Positions 1 to 8,884 are shown, counted from the stretch's first letter. The stretch: 64,000 bases of DNA from Shewanella marisflavi (GCF_023283925.1 NZ_JAKIKX010000003.1:415566-479565); one strand, 5' to 3'. Notes: generated from the letters alone by a model not told the origin. Numbers and translations are program-made.

Positions 1-1367
1 TCACTACAAGTGGGCGCCGCGTGCAATTCGCTCCGTGGGCCAATAAAGTAGAAGGTGAGGTCCGGCCATAGCTCCAGTTGCAGGGTCTCCATGTCGATGC
101 CGGTTTGCTGAAAGGCGATCTCGCTAAAGGGGGCAATCTGCTCAGTAAATAGCGGGTTGATCGCGTCTAGCGCCTGTTTCATGGCATCAAATAGATGACG
201 GGTGAGCACGATGGCGGAGGCGCCTGTGTCGATAATGGCGTTGCTTTGACCGCGCAGGGTGTCACAGATATGTACCCCGTGCGTATGCAGATGTTGGCCA
301 TTGTGACATAGGGCGCTACTTGGCGGAGCCTCTTGGGGCTGTTCGTTTGCGGCCTGGGCTTGCTGTTGCGCCTGAGTTAGCAGGCTGGGGATCATCTCAT
401 TGTCGCCGACACTCAGCCCCAGCAGATTGACGTTGTAATACTTGTTTTCAATCACAGCTATGGTTTTAAACTCGCCTTGATAGAGCTCGGTATGTTCCTC
501 TCCGCCCCCTAAGATCAACCAGCCTTGGTTGAGAGGATCCTGGCCTAAGAAGGCGAAGTCATTAGCGCTGTTGGGGGCCACCACTTCTTGGCTCCTTACA
601 TGTATGCTGGAGCGGCGGGCAAAGAAGGCAAACTTATTCGGTGTCAGGCCGTGGGTGGTTAAATTGTTGAAGTAGGGCGGCAGACTATCTGTGGGCTGGG
701 TGCGCAAGAAGCGCTTAAACTGGCGCAAATCTTCGCTGTTGAAACTCTGGTCTGTTGCCTGATGCCAAATGATGTCCGCTGCTTGATCTATTGAGAAGTC
801 GCTGCTGGCTTGATTGAGGATCGGGCGATAATGCTGGCTGGAGAGATGGATCTCTTCATCAAAGGGCCAGGGAAAAGTGAGCGCGGGCGCTATGCCATAG
901 TGATTGAAATAATCTTTTAAATCATAGACCTTGTTGAGGCTGTCATAAGCCAGCCCCAGAATGCCATCGGCGTCGGCGAAGCTAGTTTCCTGAGTTAAAG
1001 AGGAGACTACGGCGACGGCGCATCGCTCCAGCACTATGGGCTGATGGGCCTGGGGGACATGCTCGTCATGAATATCGAAATCTATCTCATCTTCGCGAAT
1101 ACCCACCCGGGTATAGACTACAGGGCCGTCCCAACCGCCTATGCCGTAAAGCACCTCTTGTGCCAAGCTGGTGGGGACTAAGGCGTTGTCACGCTCTTCG
1201 GCATAATCGCTGCCGGATACCACTAAGGTGCTGCTGCCGGTATCTAAGATCAGGTTCAGCGGATGTTTCTCTGCGCCGATGCGCAGTTGGGCACTGTAAC
1301 CGCCTTTGGCATACACATTGACCAGGGGAACTTTTAGGGTGCGAGGCGTGGCCTTAGGTGAACTCAT
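1..1367 (-). CDS. Pepsin-like (family A1) aspartic protease, shewasin type, C-terminus beyond window edge
   Basis: The reading frame is open from the ATG at 1367 down to base 1, about 455 codons, and has not reached a stop. It carries both catalytic motifs of bilobal pepsin-family proteases: LDTGSS near residue 42 and IDTGAS near residue 380. A flap-like YGIGGWDG segment follows the first lobe, matching the YGTGS-type flap of pepsins. There is no signal peptide and no obvious propeptide, as reported for the bacterial pepsin homologues called shewasins. Between the lobes lies a Gln/Ala-rich stretch followed by a Cys/His-containing segment, which looks like an insertion. The family is otherwise mostly eukaryotic. 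The assignment to A1 is firm. The cytoplasmic location and any substrate are inference. The gene has about 200 bp of non-coding DNA upstream and no clear operon partner in view. Confidence 0.88.
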   Translation of the reverse strand, partial: MSSPKATPRTLKVPLVNVYAKGGYSAQLRIGAEKHPLNLILDTGSSTLVVSGSDYAEERDNALVPTSLAQEVLYGIGGWDGPVVYTRVGIREDEIDFDIHDEHVPQAHQPIVLERCAVAVVSSLTQETSFADADGILGLAYDSLNKVYDLKDYFNHYGIAPALTFPWPFDEEIHLSSQHYRPILNQASSDFSIDQAADIIWHQATDQSFNSEDLRQFKRFLRTQPTDSLPPYFNNLTTHGLTPNKFAFFARRSSIHVRSQEVVAPNSANDFAFLGQDPLNQGWLILGGGEEHTELYQGEFKTIAVIENKYYNVNLLGLSVGDNEMIPSLLTQAQQQAQAANEQPQEAPPSSALCHNGQHLHTHGVHICDTLRGQSNAIIDTGASAIVLTRHLFDAMKQALDAINPLFTEQIAPFSEIAFQQTGIDMETLQLELWPDLTFYFIGPRSELHAAPTCS

Positions 1368-1575
1368 CGATGACCTTTTGGGTTGAGGGAATTCGTTTTG
1401 TTTTTATATAAGCCATTGTTTTACCCGATCCGCAGAAGGGGATCAATCCAAGGTAAACCCGTGGCAAATAGCGAGGAGGAGAGGGTGTCACATTAGGTGA
1501 GAAGTATTGTTTAATGTCAGCAACAGAAAAAGAGCAACGCGGCCCCTTTTCACATATAGGTTTTGACTGCCGGCC

Positions 1576-2793
1576 TTAGCTGGCGGTCACCCGAACTCTT
1601 TCTATTTCAGTTTTTGGTGCCGACATCATGAAGTCCAGTTGTACCTTGGCCTGCTTAACGCCGTTAGCTGAAGATTGGTATCGCCATTGAGTCAGGGCTT
1701 TAACGGCTTCGCTGTCAAACATACCTGCCGGAGACGACTTGATCACTGAGACATTACTGACATTGCCTTGCTTGTCGATATCAAACTGTAGTTGGACATA
1801 CCCCTCGATATGGTTCTCAGCTGCCTCGACGGGATAGCTTGGCTCGATCCGCATGACCGGGCTCGGCGCCTTGGTTTCATCATGGTGTTTGTCACCCGCA
1901 TTAGCGCTTTGGTTGATTAAGGCTCCCGATAATCCCAGTGTCAGCGCCAGGCCTAGAATGGCAATTGGACGCTTGGTGTGTGTTCTCTTCATTTGCATGA
2001 TCCGCTCCTTGAGGATGGTCTTGTTTCCATAGTGAGTGTGTAGCATGCCCAATTGGGCCTGCTGGGAGTACGCCAGTAGCGTTTGGCTATAGGCAATTCT
2101 TTGTTGTTTATTCATCTTCTGAGTGACTTCGGCATCGCAGGAAAGCTCCTGATCGTCACGAAAGCGGCGATAGGCCAGCCAAAAGACGGGGTTAAACCAA
2201 AACAGTGACACCAGCAGGTAACCAAACAGGTTGGCCAGAATATCCAGACGCTTTTGATGATTCAGCTCATGGCTGATCACCGCCGCCTGCTGGCTTATTG
2301 GTAGATGTTCAAAACTGCCTGGTACTAAGATCACCGATTTATAGAGTCCGGCTAGCATGGGTGAGTCTATGCCGTTGTGACGCCTAATTTGTATGGGGTG
2401 ATTTGACTCGGCGTTAGTGTTTAGATGAATCGGCTGACTCTCTTGTATCAGTTGTCTGAGCCGGTAGGCGTAATAGATGAGTGCGCCCAGCAGCATCAGG
2501 CTGCCCACAAGCCAGGTGCTGGTTAATGTCAGCTTGAGCCAGCTGAATTGGCTCTGAGCTAACAGCTCGCTGGCTAGCACGCGGTAATGCTGAAGTTGTT
2601 GCAGTGAGGCATTGTTGATATTGCCAGGGGATAGCTGTCCGTAAACAGTGCCAATCAGCAGCAGTGGGACGCTGCTCCACAAGGCATAGGTGTTATGGGC
2701 GCCAAGTCGTGCCAGTAGCGGTTTGTGCAGCAGTATTAGGGCAGTGCATAACAGCGTCAGTGGCAGCATGATGTTAAGCAGTAAGGTCATCAT
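1576..2793 (-). CDS. M56 (BlaR1-like) membrane metallopeptidase with C-terminal TonB domain
   Basis: A 405-residue membrane protein. It has several hydrophobic segments (about 2-22, 38-55, 92-110, 185-206 and 275-295). The cytoplasmic zinc-peptidase motif HELNH is at 175-179, with a likely third ligand in the ELSCDAEV segment near 216-220. Residues about 315-398 form a TonB C-terminal-type domain (SYPVEAAE, GYVQLQFDID, WRY). In classical BlaR1/MecR1 the C-terminal sensor is a penicillin-binding domain, but here it is replaced by a TonB-like fold. It overlaps the upstream blaI-like gene by 4 nt (ATGA), so the two are translationally coupled. By analogy it should sense an envelope signal and relieve repression by the BlaI partner. 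The signal is unknown. Confidence 0.85.
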   Translation of the reverse strand: MMTLLLNIMLPLTLLCTALILLHKPLLARLGAHNTYALWSSVPLLLIGTVYGQLSPGNINNASLQQLQHYRVLASELLAQSQFSWLKLTLTSTWLVGSLMLLGALIYYAYRLRQLIQESQPIHLNTNAESNHPIQIRRHNGIDSPMLAGLYKSVILVPGSFEHLPISQQAAVISHELNHQKRLDILANLFGYLLVSLFWFNPVFWLAYRRFRDDQELSCDAEVTQKMNKQQRIAYSQTLLAYSQQAQLGMLHTHYGNKTILKERIMQMKRTHTKRPIAILGLALTLGLSGALINQSANAGDKHHDETKAPSPVMRIEPSYPVEAAENHIEGYVQLQFDIDKQGNVSNVSVIKSSPAGMFDSEAVKALTQWRYQSSANGVKQAKVQLDFMMSAPKTEIERVRVTAS

Positions 2794-3170
2794 GACGATT
2801 GATCCTCTTCCCAGTGCTCGATGAGGGCCTTCAGCTCGGCAATGTCTTCTGGACTGAGTTGCTTCTGCTTGGCAAAGCCTGCCACCAGAGGAGCGACTTT
2901 ACCGGCGAACACTCGCTCGACAAAAGATTGGCTCTCTTTGAGTTGGTACTCGCTCTGATCGATTAACGGGTAATAACGATAGGCGCGCCCCTGTTTTTCA
3001 AAGCCTATGGCCTGTTTTTTTACCAGACGGTTGAGCAAGGTTTTGACGGTTTTTTCGTGCATGCCCTGGCTGCTGGCCAGCGCTTCGACGACTTCACTGG
3101 CGCCTAAGGGGGAGTTGCGCCATAAGATGTTGAGTACCGATAGTTCGGCGTTGCTGATCTCTTTCATCAT
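2790..3170 (-). CDS. BlaI/MecI-family transcriptional repressor
   Basis: A 126-residue winged-helix repressor. It has the typical start of the family (ISNAELSVLNILW), the recognition-helix region HEKTVKTLLNRLVKK, and a C-terminal dimerisation helix rich in Glu and Lys. It is the first gene of a two-gene operon with the M56-TonB peptidase. Two TACA-N2-TGTA palindromes lie about 30-75 bp upstream of its start, the type of operator used by BlaI/CopY proteins, so autoregulation is expected. The start at 3170 is followed directly by a second ATG, and either is possible. No strong ribosome binding site is visible. Confidence 0.9.
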   Translation of the reverse strand: MMKEISNAELSVLNILWRNSPLGASEVVEALASSQGMHEKTVKTLLNRLVKKQAIGFEKQGRAYRYYPLIDQSEYQLKESQSFVERVFAGKVAPLVAGFAKQKQLSPEDIAELKALIEHWEEDQSS

Positions 3171-3196
3171 GTCTGTTCTATTTGTCTGTTAGTTTG

Positions 3197-3236
3197 ATTA
3201 CAGTTGTAATTTTTAATTTAGATTACATTTGTAATC
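3197..3236. promoter_or_regulatory. Tandem BlaI/CopY-type operators
   Basis: Two near-perfect palindromes, TACAGTTGTA at 3199-3208 and TACATTTGTA at 3224-3233. The flanking bases extend each into a longer dyad: ATTACAGTTGTAAT at 3197-3210 and GATTACATTTGTAATC at 3221-3236. Their centres are 25 bp apart, about two and a half helical turns. They sit just upstream of the blaI-like gene on the minus strand and fit the TACA-N2-TGTA consensus of this repressor family. Binding is inferred. Confidence 0.8.
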
Positions 3237-3421
3237 TAATGCGTCAAGTCATTTTTTGAACGCTATTTTTTGTAAATGGCGCAGCTTTTTGTCGTCGCTT
3301 TGTAGTAATATCTGCTGGATATCACTCTGTTTTAGTGATTTTAACTGCATTCAGGCATTGATTAGCGAGCAATTCGTTTACGTGAGCGTGTGTCGCATGG
3401 TTGAGGATGAGGTATATAAAA

Positions 3422-4051
3422 ATGGATTTTTTACGACCCGGTTTATCTAAGATGTTGGCGCGGCGGTTAGGTTTGGCACTGCTTGTTATGCCATTAAGTG
3501 TTGGGGCTAACAATGGTGGTCCATCGGCTCCACAAGCCAGTCAATTAACGATTTTCAAACAGCAGCTCGGGCTGCATTTCCCATCAAGCTGGCGCCTGGC
3601 CTACAGTGAGCAGCAGGGGGATATGTTTTCTGCCGAGTTTGTGCCAGCAGAAGAGCTATTAGCCCATTGGTCTTCCCTCTATTGTGTGCAAGGATTTAAA
3701 GGGATGGCTGGCCGTATCGGTCCCGAAGATTTTCTTGATACTTTTGCCGAGCAATATCGCCATATCTGTGAGGGAGAGATGCAATATCAGAAGCTCGGGG
3801 CAAGCGATATTAGCGGCAAGGCAAGCTATAGTGCCATGCTGACCTGTGACAAAATGCCTCTGACGCATCGCGGTGAGGATGGGGTGAACAAGCCTATAGG
3901 TGAGATTGGCCACTACACAGTTATCGCCGGTGAGGAAGATCTGTTTCTGCTGCATCAATCGGCGCGGGGAGAAGCATTATTATCTCTCTCTACCTTGCCG
4001 ATAATCGCGCCGCCAATAGAGCGCGTTGCCAATATGGCGAGTCTGCGTTAA
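3422..4051 (+). CDS. Exported protein of unknown function
   Basis: About 209 residues. The reading frame also contains upstream TTG (3401) and ATG (3407) codons, but the ATG at 3422 has GAGG nine bases upstream and yields a normal signal peptide (basic start, hydrophobic ALLVMPLSVG core, cleavage near SVGA-N). The mature part has no motif I recognise. It contains three cysteines (in SLYCVQG, HICEG and LTCDK) that could pair in the periplasm. It is followed by a good terminator, so it is probably a single-gene unit. No function is assigned. Confidence 0.7.
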   Translation: MDFLRPGLSKMLARRLGLALLVMPLSVGANNGGPSAPQASQLTIFKQQLGLHFPSSWRLAYSEQQGDMFSAEFVPAEELLAHWSSLYCVQGFKGMAGRIGPEDFLDTFAEQYRHICEGEMQYQKLGASDISGKASYSAMLTCDKMPLTHRGEDGVNKPIGEIGHYTVIAGEEDLFLLHQSARGEALLSLSTLPIIAPPIERVANMASLR

Positions 4052-4087
4052 CGCTGCCGCAGGTCTCTAGATTTGCGAATTCCCGAT

Positions 4088-4113
4088 AACCCTGGTTTAC
4101 CAGGGTTTCTTTT
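4088..4113 (+). terminator. Rho-independent terminator
   Basis: An eight-base stem AACCCTGG/CCAGGGTT with a TTTA loop, followed by a T-rich tract. It lies 37 nt after the stop of the exported protein. Confidence 0.8.
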
Positions 4114-4247
4114 CTGGTTGTTTTTACAACAATTTGTTGTCATGTTATTGAGATTTAAGCGTTCGCCTGAGCGGTTAGCCAGTGATTCGCTGTGTCTGTT
4201 AACCGCCGGTGAGCATATTTTAGTCCAGAGATGATAAACGGGTCATA

Positions 4248-5564
4248 ATGAAAAATAATAAGCTGCTTCCCCTTGCCGCCATGACGGCGATCTTTCTATC
4301 TCACTCCCTTAGCGCAGCGGAGGTCACAGTGATCCATGCTGGTATTTTACTGGCCGACCCCGCTGCCAAGCCTGCTTCTGAGCAAACCTTAGTGATCACC
4401 GACGGCAAGATAAGCCAAGTGGCCGCCGGGTATCAGAGTGTCGAGACTATTGCCCCAGGCGCACACTATGTCGATTTGAAGCAGGCTTTTGTAATGCCTG
4501 GCCTGATGGATATGCATGTGCATCTACAAGGCGAACTTGGGCCCAATAATGACAGTCAGCGACTGCGTATGTCTGATGCCGATGTGGCGATGCAGAGTGC
4601 CTATTTTGCTAAGAAGACGCTGATGGCGGGCTTTACGACGGTGCGGGATCTTGGTGCTAAGCCTGAGCAGATCTATGCCCTGCGTGATGCGATCGATAAG
4701 GGCTGGCTCGATGGGCCGCGTATTATCGCCTCGGGTGGAGTGTCGGTGACAGGCGGACATGGTGATGTGGATGGTATGAGCCCGGATCTCTTGGATAAGT
4801 TTACCACTAAGACGATTTGTGATGGTCCTTATGATTGCCGCCGTGCTACTCGACGTGCCATCAAGTTTGGCGCCGATGTTATTAAAATCACCTCCACCGG
4901 CGGCGTCTTGTCTGACACCAACACAGGCACAGGGCAGCAGATGAATGACGATGAGATTAAAGAGATTGTCGAGACAGCCCATGCCCTAGGACGCAAGGTG
5001 GCTAGCCATGCCCATGCAACTGAAGGGATCAATGCCGCTTTGCGCGCCGGGGTCGATAGCATAGAACATGGTAGCTATGCCGATAAGGAAAGCATTAAGC
5101 TACTGAAGAAAAATGGTGCCTTCTTAGTTCCTACCTTGTTGGCTGGCGATACCGTGGTGCATATGGCCGAAGAGTCCAACTTTATGTCGTCAGCGATAAA
5201 GCAAAAAGCGACCCGGGTGGGCGCCGATATGACAGCCAACTTTACCCGCGCCTATGAGGCGGGCGTTAAGATTGCCTATGGTACAGACAGCGGTGTGTCG
5301 GCTCACGGTATTAATGCCCGCGAAGCGGTGCTGATGAGTCAGGCGGGCATGAGTAATCAGGATGTGTTGATCTCGGCCACCATAAACGGCGCCGCGCTTA
5401 TCAATATGTCAGATAGCTTGGGTACCCTGGCGGTAGGCAAGCAGGCTGACATTATTGCGACCCAGGGAAATCCCCTCGAAGATATCTCAGCCCTGCTGGA
5501 TGTGGGCTTTGTGATGAAAGGGGGTAAGGTGGTCAAATCCGGGTTAGAGAGTCAGATGCAGTGA
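4248..5564 (+). CDS. Secreted amidohydrolase (imidazolonepropionase / Xaa-Pro dipeptidase-like)
   Basis: A 438-residue protein with a cleavable signal peptide (hydrophobic AAMTAIFLSHS, cut near LSAAE). It has the full metal set of the amidohydrolase superfamily: HVH at 90/92 in MDMHVHL, a probable carboxylated Lys 213 in ADVIKITS, His 254 in ASHAHA, His 274 in SIEHGS, and Asp 347 in YGTDSG. This order is typical of binuclear-zinc enzymes near prolidases and imidazolonepropionase. It probably hydrolyses a small amide or dipeptide in the periplasm. The exact substrate cannot be read from sequence. It stands alone between a terminator and the B12-regulated gene. Confidence 0.88.
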   Translation: MKNNKLLPLAAMTAIFLSHSLSAAEVTVIHAGILLADPAAKPASEQTLVITDGKISQVAAGYQSVETIAPGAHYVDLKQAFVMPGLMDMHVHLQGELGPNNDSQRLRMSDADVAMQSAYFAKKTLMAGFTTVRDLGAKPEQIYALRDAIDKGWLDGPRIIASGGVSVTGGHGDVDGMSPDLLDKFTTKTICDGPYDCRRATRRAIKFGADVIKITSTGGVLSDTNTGTGQQMNDDEIKEIVETAHALGRKVASHAHATEGINAALRAGVDSIEHGSYADKESIKLLKKNGAFLVPTLLAGDTVVHMAEESNFMSSAIKQKATRVGADMTANFTRAYEAGVKIAYGTDSGVSAHGINAREAVLMSQAGMSNQDVLISATINGAALINMSDSLGTLAVGKQADIIATQGNPLEDISALLDVGFVMKGGKVVKSGLESQMQ

Positions 5565-5567
5565 TAT

Positions 5568-5597
5568 TAGACATTTATACGTGTAGACGTCTATAAT
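5568..5597 (+). promoter_or_regulatory. Promoter with overlapping MetJ operator, upstream of B12 receptor
   Basis: A good -10 (TATAAT, 5592-5597) lies 18 bp after a plausible -35 (TAGACA, 5568-5573). The two adjacent 8-mers between them, ATACGTGT and AGACGTCT (5577-5592), match the MetJ box consensus AGACGTCT at 6/8 and 8/8 positions. The second box ends on the first base of the -10, so MetJ with S-adenosylmethionine should block the promoter. The promoter call is by eye. Confidence 0.65.
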
Positions 5598-5694
5598 GCC
5601 CGCGCTTTGTCATCTATCTTGTTGGCGACATACCTGCGTTGTCGTGAGTCGGTCAGCTTGCGCGTTTAGGTCGACACAGAGCAACCAAATTTAG

Positions 5695-5912
5695 TCAACC
5701 TTATGTGGTGCCCTGGCCAAAATGGCGCAAGGGATAATCGGGAAGCCAGTGAAAATCTGGCACTGCCCCCGCAACGGTGAAAGGTGAGAGCTGGATGCGC
5801 TAGTGCGTTAACAATCCTTGCTCGTCGTTTAAACAGCTTGTTTAGACTTAGCCTCAGTCCGGAGACCGGCCCTTAAGGTGATTTTGAGATTTCGGTGGGC
5901 AGATCTCAAAAT
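5695..5912 (+). ncRNA. Cobalamin (B12) riboswitch
   Basis: The leader carries the conserved B12-box parts in order: GGTGCC at 5708-5713; AAGGGATAATCGGGAAG with the GCCAGTG/CACTG region at about 5730-5765; the hallmark CTGCCCCCGCAAC at 5763-5775; and AGTCCGGAGACCGGCC at 5856-5871. A perfect 10-bp stem (5881-5890 with 5903-5912, loop TTCGGTGGGCAG) follows and probably belongs to the loop or expression-platform region. There is no T-run after it. Near the start codon TTTCCCTTT can pair with AAAGGAAA around the ribosome binding site, so control may be translational. That last point is inference. Confidence 0.93.
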
Positions 5913-5986
5913 GCGACCCTGGCGGTTTTATGGACTGCGCCCAGTCGTGACACCTTGCCCTGTTTCCCTTTTAGGAGTTAAAGGAA

Positions 5987-7945
5987 ATGGGTACACAACC
6001 TAGTAAAATCGCGTTACTACTTGGCGCATGTTTGGCTGGCAGTATGCCTGCCATGGCGGCAAACTCAGGCACCCCTGGGCCTGTGGATGAGACCATCACA
6101 GTTATCGGCCGCAGTGAAAACACCCCTATTAATATTGCGGCCAACGTCAATGTGATTGATGCTGCCGCCATTGAGCTCAGCGGCGCCACCAATCTCACCG
6201 ACTTGCTGCGCGGACAGAGCGGTATTCAAGTTTCAGACTCAAATTCGGGCGCGGTCTTTGCCATGCGCGGTTTCGGTGCCGGTCAGGCTGCCAACAACAC
6301 CTTGATTCTTATCGATGGCCGCCGTCTCAATAATATCGATATCGCTGCCCCCAGCATCAATGCAATTGGTCTCAATCAGGTAGAGCGAGTCGAGATCCTC
6401 TCAGGCAGTGCCGGTGTGCTCTATGGCGATCAGGCGGTTGGCGGGGTGATAAATATTGTCACTAAGGCGCCTAAAGATAACGGTGGTAGCGTGCAGGTCT
6501 CGGGCGGTAGCTTCGATACTTACGAAGCTAAGGCCGATGGCTCGGTAGCCATCAACGACAACTGGCGTCTCTATGGCGCGGCCAATTACCTTAAGAGTGA
6601 TAACTATCGCAAGCACAATGCCAGCGAGACCAGCTCTGTGCTGGGACGCTTGCAATATGACGATGCGGCGCAGCAGTTCTTCGCCGAGGCGAGCTACTAT
6701 GACAACCATCGCGAGTTAGCTCCGGCGCTTACCGAAGCGCAGATTAAAGAAGACCCTAGGCAGGCGGGCGATCTGTTTGTCGATGCCTATCTGCATGAGA
6801 TGACTACGGCGGCCCGCAGCGGTTATCAGCGCCAGCTTAACGAGGCTTGGTCACTGGGCGCGGATCTTAACTATAGTGACACCCTGATAACCGGGCTCAG
6901 CACCTGGGCGACTAACCGCCGCGATACCCGCTCCTTGCTGGAGTTTAAACCTAAGGCTGTGGCCAATATCAAGACGGATAATGGCGAGCTCAAGCTGGTG
7001 ACCGGTTTAGATCTGAGCCGAGGAGAGTCGGTATTTAGTAATGGCCGCAGTAATGTGCAGAAGCTGGCGAGCGCCTACTTGCAGGCGACAGTGCCGCTAA
7101 CTGATACCTTCAGCTATGTGGTGGGTGGACGTTATGCCGAGGTGACCGATGAGCTGGTTGACGGCAAAGCCTATCCAAATGGGATCGATCTCGATCAGGA
7201 TGCCCATGCCTTCGAGCTTGGCATCAACTATCGTCCTAACCAGCAGCAGCGCTTGTATCTGCGCGCCGATGATAACTTCCGCTTTGCCAAGGTGGATGAG
7301 CAGGCCTATACCCCGGCCAGCATTCAGGGACTCAAGCCACAGACGGGTCGTTCCTATGAAGCGGGCTGGGATCTGCTGCTCGAACATAACACGCTGCGTC
7401 TGAGTGCTTACCGCCTGGATCTGGAAGATGAGATCGTCTTCGACCCGAGCGCCGAGACACCGATTGGTGGCAGCTTCCCGGGTGCCAATGTTAATGCCGA
7501 TGCTTCGCGCCGTTATGGGGCAAGTGTCGATTGGGACTGGCAGGTGAGCAAAGCGGTGCAGCTTGGGCTTGAGTATAACTACATAGACGCCGAATTTACC
7601 GAAGGCGCCAATGAGGGCAAGGCGCTCTCTTGGGTGGCCAAAAACAGCGGCCGTGGTTATGTCAGTTTTGATGTTTATGCGCATCTACAGCTATTCGTCG
7701 AGGCGGTCTACACGGGCGAGCGCTATATGGAGGGTGACAATGCCAATCAAGGGGATAAGCTCGATGCCTATACCTTGGCGAACATCTCGGTGAATTATTC
7801 CCGCGATGCTTGGCTGGCTAGCCTGAGAGTGGATAACCTGTTGGATGAGGAGTATGTCAGCTCCGGCTATTTCAGCACTTGGGGTAGTGGTTATTACCCT
7901 GGCACTGGCCGCTCGCTGCGTCTGAGCGCCAGCTATCGTTTCTAA
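5987..7945 (+). CDS. TonB-dependent outer-membrane receptor, probable vitamin B12 (BtuB-type) transporter
   Basis: A 652-residue receptor. A signal peptide ends at PAMAA. A TonB-box-like ETITVIGR follows, then a plug domain (about 45-160) with the usual ILIDGRRLN, VERVEILSG and VLYGDQAVGGVINIVTK motifs. The C-terminal 22-strand barrel ends in the aromatic signature SASYRF. The specificity call rests mainly on the cobalamin riboswitch in its leader. Its length is near that of BtuB (about 600-650 residues). The mRNA leader is about 390 nt. A strong terminator follows, and no btuCDF genes lie beside it in this window. Confidence 0.85.
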   Translation: MGTQPSKIALLLGACLAGSMPAMAANSGTPGPVDETITVIGRSENTPINIAANVNVIDAAAIELSGATNLTDLLRGQSGIQVSDSNSGAVFAMRGFGAGQAANNTLILIDGRRLNNIDIAAPSINAIGLNQVERVEILSGSAGVLYGDQAVGGVINIVTKAPKDNGGSVQVSGGSFDTYEAKADGSVAINDNWRLYGAANYLKSDNYRKHNASETSSVLGRLQYDDAAQQFFAEASYYDNHRELAPALTEAQIKEDPRQAGDLFVDAYLHEMTTAARSGYQRQLNEAWSLGADLNYSDTLITGLSTWATNRRDTRSLLEFKPKAVANIKTDNGELKLVTGLDLSRGESVFSNGRSNVQKLASAYLQATVPLTDTFSYVVGGRYAEVTDELVDGKAYPNGIDLDQDAHAFELGINYRPNQQQRLYLRADDNFRFAKVDEQAYTPASIQGLKPQTGRSYEAGWDLLLEHNTLRLSAYRLDLEDEIVFDPSAETPIGGSFPGANVNADASRRYGASVDWDWQVSKAVQLGLEYNYIDAEFTEGANEGKALSWVAKNSGRGYVSFDVYAHLQLFVEAVYTGERYMEGDNANQGDKLDAYTLANISVNYSRDAWLASLRVDNLLDEEYVSSGYFSTWGSGYYPGTGRSLRLSASYRF

Positions 7946-7963
7946 GCCTGCCTTGTTTAGGAG

Positions 7964-7992
7964 AGCCAGTCAGATCTGACTGGCTTTTTTAT
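7964..7992 (+). terminator. Rho-independent terminator
   Basis: A long perfect palindrome AGCCAGTCAGA/TCTGACTGGCT (7964-7985) followed by a T run. It closes the B12 receptor unit. Confidence 0.9.
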
Positions 7993-8018
7993 TACCAGCT
8001 GTTCATCATGGATGGCAT

Positions 8019-8654
8019 ATGAGTAATAAGGGAGCTAAAAGATTGAAGTTGAAATGGTTGTTGTTGCCCGTGGTTCTGTTGTTGGTTGTCTGGCTGTGGC
8101 CTGAGCGTGGACCGTCATTATCGCCACTGCCACTCGATGCCAAGATACTCGCTTTTGGCGATAGTTTGACCCAAGGGGTTGGTGCCAGTCGCGAGCTGGA
8201 TTATCCCAGTCAGTTCAGTAAGCTGACTGGTCGCGAGGTGATCAATGCCGGGATTTCGGGGGAGACCACAGCCCAAGGTCGGTTACGTTTTGCCCGTGTG
8301 CTGGATGAGACAACCCCGGATCTTGTCATACTCCTAGAAGGGGGCAACGATTTTTTACGTAACGTCAGCGAGCAGCAGGTGGCCGCCAATCTCGACGCCA
8401 TGTTGAGCCTAGCGCGTCAGCGCAATATCCCTGTAGTGCTAGTTGGTGTACCTAAGAAGAGCCTATGGCTGGAAACGGCGCCCCTCTATAAAGTGTTGGC
8501 TGAGCAATATCAGCTGCTATTTATTGAGGATTTTTTGACAGAGCTGCTAAAATTACCAGAAGTAAAATCTGATGCTATTCACCTTAACGACGAAGGCTAT
8601 CGCCGACTCGCCGAGCACCTATATCAGCGTCTGCAACAGGCCGGTGCCCTATAA
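8019..8654 (+). CDS. SGNH/GDSL-family esterase, membrane-anchored (TesA-like)
   Basis: A 211-residue protein. It opens with a basic stretch and one hydrophobic helix (about 12-28, LLLPVVLLLVVWLW) that probably anchors it in the membrane with the enzyme outside. The SGNH blocks are in order: FGDSLTQG (nucleophile Ser), GISGETTAQG, EGGNDFLR (Asn), and DAIHLNDEGY (Asp and His). These place it with TesA-type arylesterase/lysophospholipases. E. coli TesA has a cleaved signal peptide, whereas here the helix is longer and followed by a spacer. Confidence 0.88.
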   Translation: MSNKGAKRLKLKWLLLPVVLLLVVWLWPERGPSLSPLPLDAKILAFGDSLTQGVGASRELDYPSQFSKLTGREVINAGISGETTAQGRLRFARVLDETTPDLVILLEGGNDFLRNVSEQQVAANLDAMLSLARQRNIPVVLVGVPKKSLWLETAPLYKVLAEQYQLLFIEDFLTELLKLPEVKSDAIHLNDEGYRRLAEHLYQRLQQAGAL

Positions 8655-8884
8655 CCGAAAACGGTGCGAACAGCCCAGAGATACAGGGTGTCACTTGCTT
8701 GTTAAGTGGCAGAAATTTGTCGTTTAGCCTGGCCCAACGGGCAAGCGCGAGTGGCAAGATAAATTTATTTAGGTTAATGTCCGTTTTTACCCCAAATCGA
8801 CTTGACCCAGATGGGCTTTTTATGGGTAAATTCTCGGATAACAAATGGCGCCGTGCCAATAATAAATCAGGTTAATAACTTCTC

